A stretch of 64,000 nt of DNA, taken from NCBI RefSeq assembly GCF_905220365.1, contig NC_061131.1:992001-1056000 (forward strand). Reading direction: 5' to 3'. The stretch is from Vanessa cardui (Eukaryota > Arthropoda > Insecta > Lepidoptera > Nymphalidae). This document shows positions 60,101 to 64,000 of this stretch, piece after piece. The position numbers and the translations under genes are program-made. Numbering within the stretch: position 1 is the stretch's first letter; every line of letters starts with the position of its first letter. The notes under the pieces are model-generated. The model saw only the letters and a list, made by a program, of their open reading frames with translations. It did no database searches and had not been told where the DNA came from.

Positions 60101-62660
60101 ACTTCATAATAATATAATTAAATATTTAAAAATGGTTTCTGTGAATGAATATTTAAATATAATTTAAAATTAGAATGTGTGGGTTCGTTTTAGACGTATT
60201 TATACGAAATATTCGAAGTAACGTGTATCGTAAATCGTGATCAAATGTGTCGCTATAAAAGACTATTTAACAGCGTTTATTATAGTTCTTATATATATTA
60301 TTATAGTTATTACAAATGTGTATATATGTGTGCAAGTATAGGTTTATTTTCAGTCTCATAACCTTAATAAGGCTTTGTTTCCGCGACTGCTATCGAGCTT
60401 CTCCTAATATAAAACAATACATATTACAACTCAAAATGAGAGTCATCTGGATCAAACATATTATAACTATTAGATGACAATCGTTTACTACTTATATAGC
60501 TAAGTCAGCTGTGCATTAAATAATTAAAATACGTGTAATAAAATAGTTAGTTTTTTGCCAATAAATTACCATCACGGTACGATTTCGTCGATTGATCATA
60601 ACGAAATTAAGATACACTTTACGCAGCTAAAAATTTTGAAACGTCATTTTACTGAATTTGTTTAGTAATATCTTCATATATTATTAATCCTTGGTGGTAG
60701 GGCTTTGTGCAAGCCCGTCTGGGTAGGTACCACCCACTCATCAGCTATTCTACCGCCAAATAACAGTATTGTTGAGTTGATTGAGCCAGTGTAACTTTAG
60801 GCACAGGGGACGTAACATCTTAGTTCCCAAGGTTGGTTAACGTCATTGTCCATGGGTGATGGTGACCACTTACCATCAGGTTGCCCATATGTTCGTTCGC
60901 CAACCTATACAAAAATAGTAGATATTAAAATATATACATATATAGTTTAGTATATATTTTTTTATACATATGAAAGTAACTCTATCTGTTTGTCTATCTG
61001 TCTTTCACGGCCAACCAATGAATCGAATTTGATGAAATTTATTATGAAGCAAACTTGAACTCCAAGGAAGGACTTGGCTACTTTTTGCCTAACACTTCAC
61101 AAACCCTAAAATGAGAGCAAAGCTGCGGGCAACAATTAGTACATATATAAGGAAGATAGGAAACAAACGCGATCTCTCAGCAAATAGAAATATGTGTCAG
61201 ATGTATACGTGCCCTTCTGTTTAATGTTGACTTTGCTGAAAATATTTACTTTGACGAAGATGATGTTCACAACCGTTGTTAGCTCTGTTATTATGAACTT
61301 AAAAATTAAACAACAAAATAGCTTCAATTTTAAAACAATAAAATGAAATAAAATTTATAAAACTTAGCTATAGTTCCAGAAATAGTGATAAAACAAGGGC
61401 TGTATGTATGTCTGTTAGAACGCGATATTCTAAGAAGCTATCAAACGTGGAACGATTTATGAGAAAAGTTTAACGTATAACTCATAAAGGGCTTTGTATA
61501 AAAAACAGTATTTTTTTTAAATTACTTCGATTTTTTAGTAGTCATTTTTCATTGTTGTTTAGTTATTCTGAGGAGTTGCTAATTTATTTCATCACGTCTG
61601 TTAATTAATACATAAAATGTAATTGGTTTCGTCTTTATTTTTTATATATAATTTAAAGACTCAATACTGAATTATTTTATGTGCTAAATAATTTACAAGA
61701 CATATATTATTTTATTATTTTTTTTTTTTTTTTTTTATTTTATTAAATAGGAAGCCAACGCTGTATACAGTTTTTTTTTCTTATTCTAGAGTACAATTAT
61801 TAAATAACTTAAATATAAAAATTGTATACCTCACTTATAGGCTAACTTAACATGCGTAGGAATAAAAAAAAGTAGATTCTTTGTTATAAAACTTAAAATA
61901 GAAGCTTACTACGTAAGCAAAAAAAGAGGAAAGAGGAATTAACAAAACAACACAAAACATGCAAAAATAATAACAACACAAAAAAAAAGAATTAAAGGTC
62001 GTTATAAAATTTGACAATTAAATGAATTCTAAATAATTAAAGTAAATAAAAAAATTAATGAACTTACTACGACATACATAGGAACTTGGTCTTGCGACCT
62101 CTTTTAATAATATATAACTAATTCTAAGAATTAGTTATATATTATTAAAAGAGGTTCTTCTAAATTTAAATAAGCAGTTTACAGGATACACTACATAGTA
62201 TTCTACGTTTGAAATGCAGATTTACTCAGAATTATGAAACGTAACTATTTACTGACTTTCATAAATGTTATAAGTTTAAAAAATATTAGTTAACGCCTGC
62301 GAATATGTTCGCATATTGTTCTTCAGGTTTTTAATGTAAAAAAAGCCTCAAGATTCAAGTTTGTTTCATATCAAATTTCATCAAATTTCATCAAATTCGC
62401 TTCAGTAATGTTCCCGTGAATATCGATAGAAACCAACAGACAGTTAGTTCCATATTTAAAATACTAATATATATTTTGACAAGTGATATTAATATTTCTA
62501 TTTTTCAGGCAAGAAAGGCGAGCAGACAGTTGCCGTGAAAACGCTCAAAGAAAACGCATCGGAAAAAGAAAAAACTGATTTAATACAAGAATTAACTGTC
62601 ATGAAGAATTTAGGAACGCATCCCAATGTCGTCAGACTTATAGGATGCTGTACGGAAAAG
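33111..62660 (+). CDS. Cad96Ca: Receptor tyrosine kinase Cad96Ca (Stitcher-like), 5' part, six coding exons
   Basis: This is a single-pass receptor tyrosine kinase with a cadherin-like ectodomain. Joining 33111-33168, 56234-56463, 56991-57485, 57673-57783, 59159-59297 and 62509-62660 gives 395 residues with every GT/AG junction in phase. Seen in order: a hydrophobic signal peptide (about 1-20); a cadherin-like repeat (about 30-130, with FKIDPNTGVVTV and YSLWVTAFDG); a Pro/Thr-rich stalk; a membrane helix near 223-246 followed by KKNGGKK; a juxtamembrane segment; the EWEFPRHR lead-in; the glycine loop GEGAFGQVW (about 328-336); the VAVK lysine (K355); and the helix C glutamate (E372). N-glycosylation sequons occur at NDT, NRS and NSS. 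In Drosophila the orthologue acts in epidermal wound repair, and in a moth CAD96CA has been reported as a cell-surface juvenile-hormone receptor (from memory). The catalytic loop and activation loop lie beyond the window. A second Met at codon 6 has a better start context. The main alternative is another cadherin-type kinase. Confidence 0.88.
33231..33460 (-). repeat. tRNA-derived SINE, family 1, just inside intron 2
   Basis: The plus strand begins with ACAACAACAACAGCCTGTAA, which is the (TTG)n tail reversed. ATGTAC occurs on both sides, a possible short target duplication. It lies 63 bases after the exon 2 donor. Confidence 0.8.
33537..33588 (+). repeat. Left terminal inverted repeat of the transposon
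   Basis: It pairs with 36929-36980 over 52 bp with two adjacent mismatches (CCGCGA here, CCGCTG in the other arm). It contains two CCGCG motifs, at 33556 and 33580. Confidence 0.9.
33589..34280. other. Non-coding 3' side of the transposon
   Basis: This is AT-rich sequence between the left terminal repeat and the transposase stop. Three more CCGCG/CGCGG motifs lie at 33734, 33751 and 33803, and none in the last 470 bases, so the motif array is confined to the element's ends. Confidence 0.6.
34281..36437 (-). CDS. Putative transposase, DDE/RNase H-like, 718 codons, intact
   Basis: This is the single gene of the surrounding transposon. The first ATG is at 36435-36437; the open frame begins four codons earlier at a GTG just after a possible splice acceptor. 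The N-terminal third is acidic. A Lys/Arg block resembling a nuclear signal lies at about 152-176. Next comes a Cys-containing region (GPICMSMRCF) with SRRSDTKKYFLKV and RVCQKTFLETLGI, a pattern I recall from a family of uncharacterised insect and cnidarian proteins. Cys pairs occur at DACDQCCAH. The probable catalytic core has ITADLQ (D451), IFTDGCTAQN (D528) and GHTQMEVDSVHSVIE (D569/E576). The domain may be the one databases label DUF7869 (from memory). Location within perfect-looking terminal repeats supports a transposase role; no activity is shown. Confidence 0.8.
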   Translation of the reverse strand: MENQDNHSFPFENADVADDVISLKDLLERRNILLKKKEEIIRKHNDHNQPPLQSDSKPSSDNILQQEQNHDITSEFNTFTTLLSTVPTQRENKITPLELNVNVVEHNDGLDFSSDDSVADPSYVALSDITNLKPLSPENMEWFPEREIEEKSKTNKKKRKGDQKNWKRMKNKRQRMLGEEYIGFKKDGFKFIQNNPKPARIMGPICMSMRCFSGKAMYCSKLTEEVRSEIFKTYWKMSWQEKKMYVSSMVDQIPTTRKTKGSNSRRSDTKKYFLKVNDKKERVCQKTFLETLGIKEWTVRYWLGEKMNKSEFEPEQREVIVKEPKKDLAKKYLIALPKLPSHYCRQSSSKLYLEPIIQSKSQLYRLYVDYSVSRNEPVASRKVFEGALFEENIAIFQPKKDACDQCCAHKAGNISDAQYTKHIELKDLARAEKSSDKEAAQKGNIHAITADLQAVKLCPCLNASALYFKTKLAVHNFTVYNLGNNRVTCYWFDETVCDLKSTTYATLFVDYLTKLIDDDPKDVVIFTDGCTAQNRNNIVSNALLRLAMAKNIVITQKYLEKGHTQMEVDSVHSVIERKLKNREVFLPSQYATITKEARKVPSPYEVITPDFTFFKDFGLKDYLIYESIRPGRGAGDHCVVDIRALRYNPNGTIDYKLHFSHNFTPLPRRPKKILSIDSVPSLYQSRQPITTTKYHHLQELKSVIPRDCHNFYDNLPFK
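36450..36928 (-). promoter_or_regulatory. 5' region of the transposase gene with subterminal motifs and a possible UTR intron
   Basis: CCGCG or CGCGG occurs at 36513, 36555, 36732, 36766 and 36802, with a partial match near 36880. On the minus strand a donor, CAT then GTAAGTATG (GT at 36683-36682), and an acceptor ending TTTTTAG at 36450 could remove a 5'UTR intron just before the start codon. These motifs are likely transposase binding sites by analogy with other elements. Confidence 0.5.
36929..36980 (-). repeat. Right terminal inverted repeat of the transposon
   Basis: This is the reverse complement of the left end. It is followed directly by ATAT. It contains TACGCGGTAT and the variant AGCGGTATT. 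Confidence 0.9.
38035..38122 (+). repeat. LINE 3' terminus fragment
   Basis: ACAATTCAAAAGTGTTTGTA and TTGAATAAAGTATATTTTGA are the last 60 bases of the same family. Confidence 0.6.
38460..38694 (-). repeat. SINE, family 2, 3' part, split by another insertion
   Basis: The plus strand shows the reversed tail (GGACGAGCATATCAGCCACC) through GAACACAACAATATTGAG to TTTGGTAGAATAAATGATA. The head of the same SINE resumes at 38905. Confidence 0.75.
38695..38905 (+). repeat. LINE 3' tail inserted into a SINE
   Basis: TTTCTTTCGCCGGTTCTTCT, GAGCCGGTGGTACTGTTTAA and ATTGACCATCAATAAGAAAG match the copy at 51715-51850. It separates two halves of one reversed SINE. Confidence 0.65.
38906..38965 (-). repeat. 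SINE, family 2, head part, split by insertion
   Basis: AAGTAGGTGGTACCTACCCA and GACAGGCACAAGCCCTACCA are the reversed head, continuing from the break at 38694. Confidence 0.75.
41078..41378 (+). mobile_element. MITE, same family as 54068-54400
   Basis: It runs from TTACGACACAACTTAGATAT to CATCTAAATTGTATCGTACT. A short repeat, AACGTTTGTGTAAA, is present twice near 41258-41288. Confidence 0.75.
42555..42825 (+). repeat. LINE-type 3' tail, CAGACACTCCAATTTT family, full
   Basis: It starts ACTAGCTGTGCCCGCGACCT and ends ACAGACACTCCAATTTTGTT; the clearest full copy. Confidence 0.75.
42995..43190 (-). repeat. LINE-type 3' tail, GATGAAATTTGG family
   Basis: Reversed: CCACGGCTTCGCTCGCTATT through CTTCATACCAAATATCATCA to ACAGATAGAGTTACTTTCAC. 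Confidence 0.65.
43408..43575 (+). repeat. SINE, family 2, 5'-truncated
   Basis: TGTAACTACAGGCACGAGGG through GGTTGGTGGCACATTGACGA to TGCTCGTCCGCCAACCTATA and a poly(A) end. Confidence 0.8.
44268..44500 (+). repeat. LINE-type 3' tail, CCCGCCCCG family
   Basis: GCAACCCGCCCCGGCTTCGC to GCGACTTTGTTTTATACTAT; well preserved. Confidence 0.75.
46085..46215 (+). repeat. LINE-type 3' tail, CCCGCCCCG family, partial and diverged
   Basis: AACCTTTCTCTCGAGAGAAA, AATCCGTTACATAATTTAAA and TTGTTTTATACTCATAC are recognisable. Confidence 0.45.
46860..47105 (-). repeat. LINE-type 3' tail, related family
   Basis: TTACCCGCGGCTTTGCTGGC, TAGTAGCCTATGTCCTTTTT and TTGCTTTCGCATTTATAATA, reversed. Confidence 0.55.
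47810..48157 (+). repeat. tRNA-derived SINE, family 1, preceded by a second partial copy
   Basis: A fragment of the family body (ACATGTGTATTCTACCAACT to ATTGAAACAG) comes first. A near-complete copy follows from CGAGATGGCCCAGTAGTTGG at 47866 to ACAGGCTATTGTTGTTG. Confidence 0.8.
48715..48908 (+). repeat. LINE 3' tail
   Basis: Family landmarks appear in order: ATTGTATCTAACTAACATGA, AAAAAGAGTAACTATTGA, GGTAGAATCTACGTTTCGAA, and an AAGTACTTGTAAAAGC end. Confidence 0.7.
49345..49480 (-). pseudogene. LINE ORF2 C-terminus (RTE-like), decayed
   Basis: The minus strand reads MTSDREVWKK in one frame, with a TGCTGCGCGGATACT continuation. It is similar to the plus-strand remnant at 31409-31545. Confidence 0.45.
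50278..50475 (-). repeat. LINE 3' tail
   Basis: The plus strand reads AAAATAAACTTTATTCAAGT at the 3' terminus, then the reverse complement of the tail through GGCAAGAAACCCAGTAGTTA. Confidence 0.75.
50860..50972 (-). repeat. LINE 3' tail, partial, next to a LINE C-terminus
   Basis: It covers the middle of the tail (CGGTTCGGAAAGTAGATTCT to TACAGTCATATAAGTTAATA). It abuts the tail of the element at 50973-51433. Confidence 0.6.
50973..51433 (-). pseudogene. LINE ORF2 C-terminal remnant (jockey/CR1-like)
   Basis: The minus strand encodes FGYFHSIMSYGILLWGNAAD with IESVFILQKIAIRFIYNL. In another frame it then encodes RLRKVNKSFLGQGIRFYNKI, TFLTLPSRKLKSFIKNTLVK and KAYYSIQYFVG before a stop. The shift between frames shows it is broken. 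SYGILLWG and FLGQGIRFYN are typical of the region after the reverse transcriptase in such LINEs. It ends in a TTCTATTCTATTCT tail (minus strand), the plus-strand AGAATAGAATAGAA at 50971-50984. Confidence 0.75.
51715..51850 (+). repeat. LINE 3' tail, TTTCGCCGGTTCTTCTCACG family
   Basis: It matches the insertion at 38695-38905 from GAGTGTCTTTCGCCGGTTCT to ATTGAATAAAGGAATTTTAG. Confidence 0.65.
52418..52622 (+). repeat. tRNA-derived SINE, family 1, shortened
   Basis: The head GCCGAGATGGTCCAGTGG and GGTTCAAACCCAGGC are intact. The body is deleted between the GAAACTCTGCCACA region and AACCTTCTCCTC. Confidence 0.75.
53723..53879 (+). repeat. tRNA-derived SINE, family 1, much deleted, ending in a palindrome
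   Basis: The head GAGCTGAGATGGTGTAATGG joins a short body and then the tail CCCAGCAGTGGGAAATTTAC. The tail is followed at once by its own reverse complement. Confidence 0.8.
53837..53890. repeat. Perfect 54-bp palindrome
   Basis: The SINE family 1 tail CCCAGCAGTGGGAAATTTAC and its exact reverse complement meet with no spacer at GGCTGTACAGCC. Confidence 0.95.
54068..54400 (-). mobile_element. MITE with TAGTACGACACAACTTAGAT termini, complete copy
   Basis: The ends are inverted: TAGTACGACACAACTTAGAT at left, and CATCTAATTTGTGTCCTACTA at right pairs with it imperfectly. TA flanks both sides. It is about 333 bp and non-coding, so it is a non-autonomous DNA element. Further copies lie at 30926 and 41078. 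Confidence 0.75.
54895..55085 (+). repeat. LINE-type 3' tail, GATGAAATTTGG family
   Basis: TAATATTATAAATGTGAAAG, GAACTGAATTGGATGAAATT and AGCGTGCGTAGCCGCGGACG. Confidence 0.6.
55154..55447 (+). repeat. tRNA-derived SINE, family 1, full length with target duplication
   Basis: TGATTATTGGTGG (55141-55153) and TGATTAATGGTGG (55448-55460) flank the copy with one mismatch over 13 bp. The head reads GAGATGGCCCAGTGGTTAGA, the B-box-like part GGGTTCAAACCCAGG, and the tail is (TTG)n. This is the cleanest member in the window, in intron 2 of Cad96Ca. Confidence 0.9.
56048..56099. repeat. 25-bp inverted repeat, two mismatches, 2-base spacer
   Basis: GCACAATTGTGTACATAAAC begins the left arm, and the right arm ends CACACAATTGTGC. 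It lies 134 bases before Cad96Ca exon 3. Confidence 0.85.
56234..56463 (+). CDS. Cad96Ca: Cad96Ca exon 3: cadherin-like ectodomain, first part
   Basis: The acceptor is TTTGTTTACAG and the donor is AAG then GTGAGG. The exon encodes residues 20-96, starting VTSQMPPGF. It contains FKIDPNTGVVTVNDTL, the pattern of a cadherin repeat strand pair (x-IDPxTGxVxV). One N-glycosylation sequon (NDT) is present. The exon starts in phase 1 and ends in phase 0. Confidence 0.85.
56991..57485 (+). CDS. Cad96Ca: Cad96Ca exon 4: end of cadherin repeat, stalk, membrane helix
   Basis: This exon is 165 codons in phase 0/0, bounded by TTATTTTCAG and by ATG then GTGAGT. It opens with ENRSYSLWVTAFD, which completes the cadherin fold. 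A Pro-rich and Thr-rich stalk of about 90 residues follows. Then comes a hydrophobic helix (VIPLVAIGGLVAIVAGVII) and a Lys-rich stop-transfer run. The reading frame stays open 48 codons past the donor, so retention of this intron would give a kinase-less membrane protein. Confidence 0.87.
57673..57783 (+). CDS. Cad96Ca: Cad96Ca exon 5: juxtamembrane segment
   Basis: This is a 37-codon exon in phase 0/0 (acceptor GTTGTCCACAG, donor CAG then GTCAGT). It encodes a polar cytoplasmic stretch including NMWDRPRAYSNRYESWDNN, with two tyrosines. Both splice sites and both phases fit the neighbouring exons. Because the exon is a multiple of three it could be skipped without a frameshift. Confidence 0.8.
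57900..58800 (+). other. Middle of Cad96Ca intron 5, no feature recognised
   Basis: AT-rich, no open frame or repeat landmark. The next listed feature is the LINE-type tail at 58805. Confidence 0.55.
58805..59057 (+). repeat. LINE-type 3' tail, CAGACACTCCAATTTT family
   Basis: It runs from TATTCCCGCGACCTTATACG to ACAGACACTCCAATTTTCCA and ends about 100 bases before Cad96Ca exon 6. Confidence 0.75.
59159..59297 (+). CDS. Cad96Ca: Cad96Ca exon 6: start of the kinase domain
   Basis: The acceptor is ATTTTCAG and the donor is GATG then GTATGT. The exon encodes residues 299-344 plus the first base of codon 345. EWEFPRHRIRIFNIVGEGAF leads into the ATP-binding glycine loop (GxGxFGxVW). This lead-in closely resembles what I recall of the fly Cad96Ca kinase start. 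Confidence 0.88.
59448..59655 (+). repeat. LINE-type 3' tail, CAGACACTCCAATTTT family, diverged
   Basis: TTGTTGTAGCCTAACTTACG, GTCAAAATCGGTCTAGCCGT and AAAAAGACACTCAAACTTTA. Confidence 0.6.
59660..60690 (+). other. Cad96Ca intron 6, unremarkable part
   Basis: AT-rich, without coding or repeat signal between a LINE-type tail and a SINE. Confidence 0.55.
60692..60912 (+). repeat. SINE, family 2, with a middle deletion
   Basis: A complete head (GGTGGTAGGGCTTTGTGCAA) and tail (CACTTACCATCAGGTTGCCC) are present. About 60 bases around the GATGTAAGGAATAG segment are missing. It lies in intron 6 of Cad96Ca. Confidence 0.8.
60965..61140 (+). repeat. LINE-type 3' tail, GATGAAATTTGG family
   Basis: AAAGTAACTCTATCTGTTTG, AATTTGATGAAATTTATTAT and GAGCAAAGCTGCGGGCAACA. 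Confidence 0.6.
61718..61740. repeat. Poly(T) run
   Basis: A T homopolymer of about 20 bases in intron 6, possibly the reversed poly(A) of an old retroposon. Confidence 0.8.
62098..62154. repeat. Perfect 28-bp inverted repeat with one-base spacer
   Basis: CCTCTTTTAATAATATATAA leads the left arm (62098-62125) and its exact reverse complement is 62127-62154. It lies in intron 6 of Cad96Ca. Confidence 0.95.
62290..62465 (-). repeat. LINE-type 3' tail, degraded
   Basis: Reversed similarity around CAAATTTCATCAAATTTCAT (a small duplication) and CAACAGACAGTTAGTTC. It abuts Cad96Ca exon 7. Confidence 0.4.
62509..62660 (+). CDS. Cad96Ca: Cad96Ca exon 7: N-lobe with catalytic lysine and helix C
   Basis: The acceptor is ATTTTTCAG and the donor is GAAAAG then GTAGAA. 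Two bases complete Gly345, then 50 codons follow. TVAVKTLKE holds the ATP-anchoring lysine (K355). LIQELTVMKNLG holds its helix C partner (E372), and NVVRLIGCCTEK is a typical receptor kinase beta-4 strand. No further exon was recognised before the window ends. Confidence 0.88.
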
Positions 62661-62894
62661 GTAGAAATACTTCCCACTTAAATTGTTTGATTATTCCATC
62701 ACGCTGTCAAATTCGGGATGTTTAGTACACACGTGTTAGAATTTCGTCCGACACGTGCAAGGAATCGTCACAAGGTCTCCCTTCATTAACAGGAAAACAA
62801 ACTAAATGGTACCATTTCCAAGTAAACAGTTCGAATTTTAAACCGCTAACATTGATTAAGAAAATACACAGTTTAGTTAAATATATTAAATCAC

Positions 62895-63165
62895 TCACTA
62901 CATAGTATAAAACAAAGTCGCTTTCTATGTCCCTATATCTCTATATATTCTTAAATTTTTAAAATTACGCAACGGATTTTGATCCCTTTTTTTTAAATAG
63001 ATAGAGTGATTCGAAAGGAAGGTTTTTCTAATACATGGAAAATATAGCAAAGAAACACTGATAATTTTAGAAGTTTGTAATATGATGTTTTAAATAAACA
63101 AATTCTGTAGTACATTTAGTATCAGTATTGCACCCGTGTGAAGACGGGGCGGGTCGCTAGTAATT
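62895..63165 (-). repeat. LINE-type 3' tail, CCCGCCCCG family
   Basis: Reversed: ACATAGTATAAAACAAAGTC to GAAGACGGGGCGGGTCGCTA. It is the best preserved minus-strand copy and lies downstream of Cad96Ca exon 7. Confidence 0.75.
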
Positions 63166-63334
63166 ACTAAGGCAATGATCAAAAGTTCAATTTGAGAGTC
63201 GAAACTTGCTAATCACGAAAGGGCTTAATGAACATTACGAAAGTTTTAGAAAAAAAAATTGAGGCTCAGGCCTCATCCCATCAATGCGGGGTAGATTTGG
63301 AGCTTATCAATGAATGGGTAGCTAATGTTAAATA

Positions 63335-63592
63335 TCCCGACTTCGCATAAGTGCAATGGTGATACTAGATAGACTACAGAATTAGTTTATTTACATTACA
63401 TTAGAAACGTCTTAAATTATCAGTGTTTCTTTACTAAATCGCATATGAATTACATACAAAATCTTTCCTCTCGAATCACTCCATCTATTAAAAAAAATCA
63501 CATAAAAATCAGTTGCGTAATTTTGAAGATCCATGCATACATAGATACAGACATCGGTAAGCGTCTTTGTTTTATACTATGTAATGATAATT
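63335..63592 (+). repeat. LINE-type 3' tail, CCCGCCCCG family
   Basis: CCCGACTTCGCATAAGTGCA to GTCTTTGTTTTATACTATGT. With the previous copy it forms an inverted pair about 170 bases apart. Confidence 0.7.
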
Positions 63593-63699
63593 ATGATAAG
63601 TGATGAATAAGGATTGATCAGTAGTAATTTCAAATGCTATCATAGCAGATCATAGCAGACGCAACTCCTATTAATTGCTAATAACTAACTGTTAACTCG

Positions 63700-63775
63700 T
63701 GTGACGTTATGCCTAGTAATTATACTGGCTCACTCAACATTCAAATTAGAACGCATCAATATGAAGTGTATTGCT
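63700..63775 (-). repeat. SINE, family 2, fragment
   Basis: TATACTGGCTCACTCAACAT and TTCAAATTAGAACGCATCAA are reversed middle landmarks, diverged. Confidence 0.45.
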
Positions 63776-63802
63776 TTGGTTGATTAATTTGCTACAGCTA
63801 GA

Positions 63803-63852
63803 GATATATATATATATATATATATATTGAGAGAGAGAGAAAGAAAGAGATT
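63803..63852. repeat. Microsatellite (AT)n(GA)n
   Basis: About 12 AT units are followed by GA/GAAA repeats. Confidence 0.95.
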
Positions 63853-64000
63853 AATGTAATGAACATGAAAATCACGCAACGAAATGCCCTCAATTTGTAG
63901 TCTCTTATTTGTCTACTTGAATTGTTTATTTCTTTAATGTTTAATTTTGCTAAGCAACTAGGCAACCTTATCATAAATAGTCACAACTGCCCATAGATGT

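Noticed and set aside
1..64000. CRISPR array, integron, phage or bacterial operon
   Set aside because: Introns, SINEs and LINE tails show a eukaryotic genome, and no regularly spaced direct repeats were seen.

Overview
The window looks like AT-rich lepidopteran nuclear DNA, probably from a butterfly. It has one host gene with small exons and very large introns, and dense fossil layers of SINEs and LINE 3' ends of the kinds common in moths and butterflies. The organism call rests on those repeat families and on the identity of the gene. No search was run.

Host gene: the plus strand carries the 5' part of a cadherin-domain receptor tyrosine kinase, the Cad96Ca (Stitcher) orthologue. A possible non-coding first exon ends at 10482. 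Coding starts in the exon at 32941-33168 (ATG at 33111). It continues at 56234-56463 and 56991-57485 (cadherin-like ectodomain, Thr/Pro stalk, membrane helix), 57673-57783 (juxtamembrane), 59159-59297 (glycine loop) and 62509-62660 (VAVK lysine and helix C). All splice phases agree and give a 395-residue N-terminal part. The rest of the kinase lies beyond the right edge.

Layout: 1-10.2 kb is intergenic DNA with SINEs, LINE tails and short duplications. 10.5-32.9 kb is the putative first intron. It holds a 5'-truncated R1-clade LINE inserted into an older LINE tail (21540-23134), a MITE copy, hairpins and many SINEs. 33.2-56.2 kb is intron 2. It holds the most striking object in the window: an apparently complete 3.44-kb DNA transposon (33537-36980) with 52-bp inverted repeats, an ATAT target duplication, repeated CCGCG-type subterminal motifs and an intact 718-codon transposase-like gene on the minus strand. 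From 56.2 kb to the end, compact exons alternate with repeat-bearing introns.

No tRNA, rRNA, CRISPR or bacterial-type operon was seen. The host gene and the transposase-like gene are the only two convincing intact coding units. Apart from the R1-clade fragment (open from its truncation point to its stop) and a few LINE C-terminal remnants, the other open frames appear to be chance or repeat-derived. The main candidates for new biology are the transposon family, the hairpins and near-perfect palindromes, and the upstream-ORF and intron-retention possibilities in the receptor gene.
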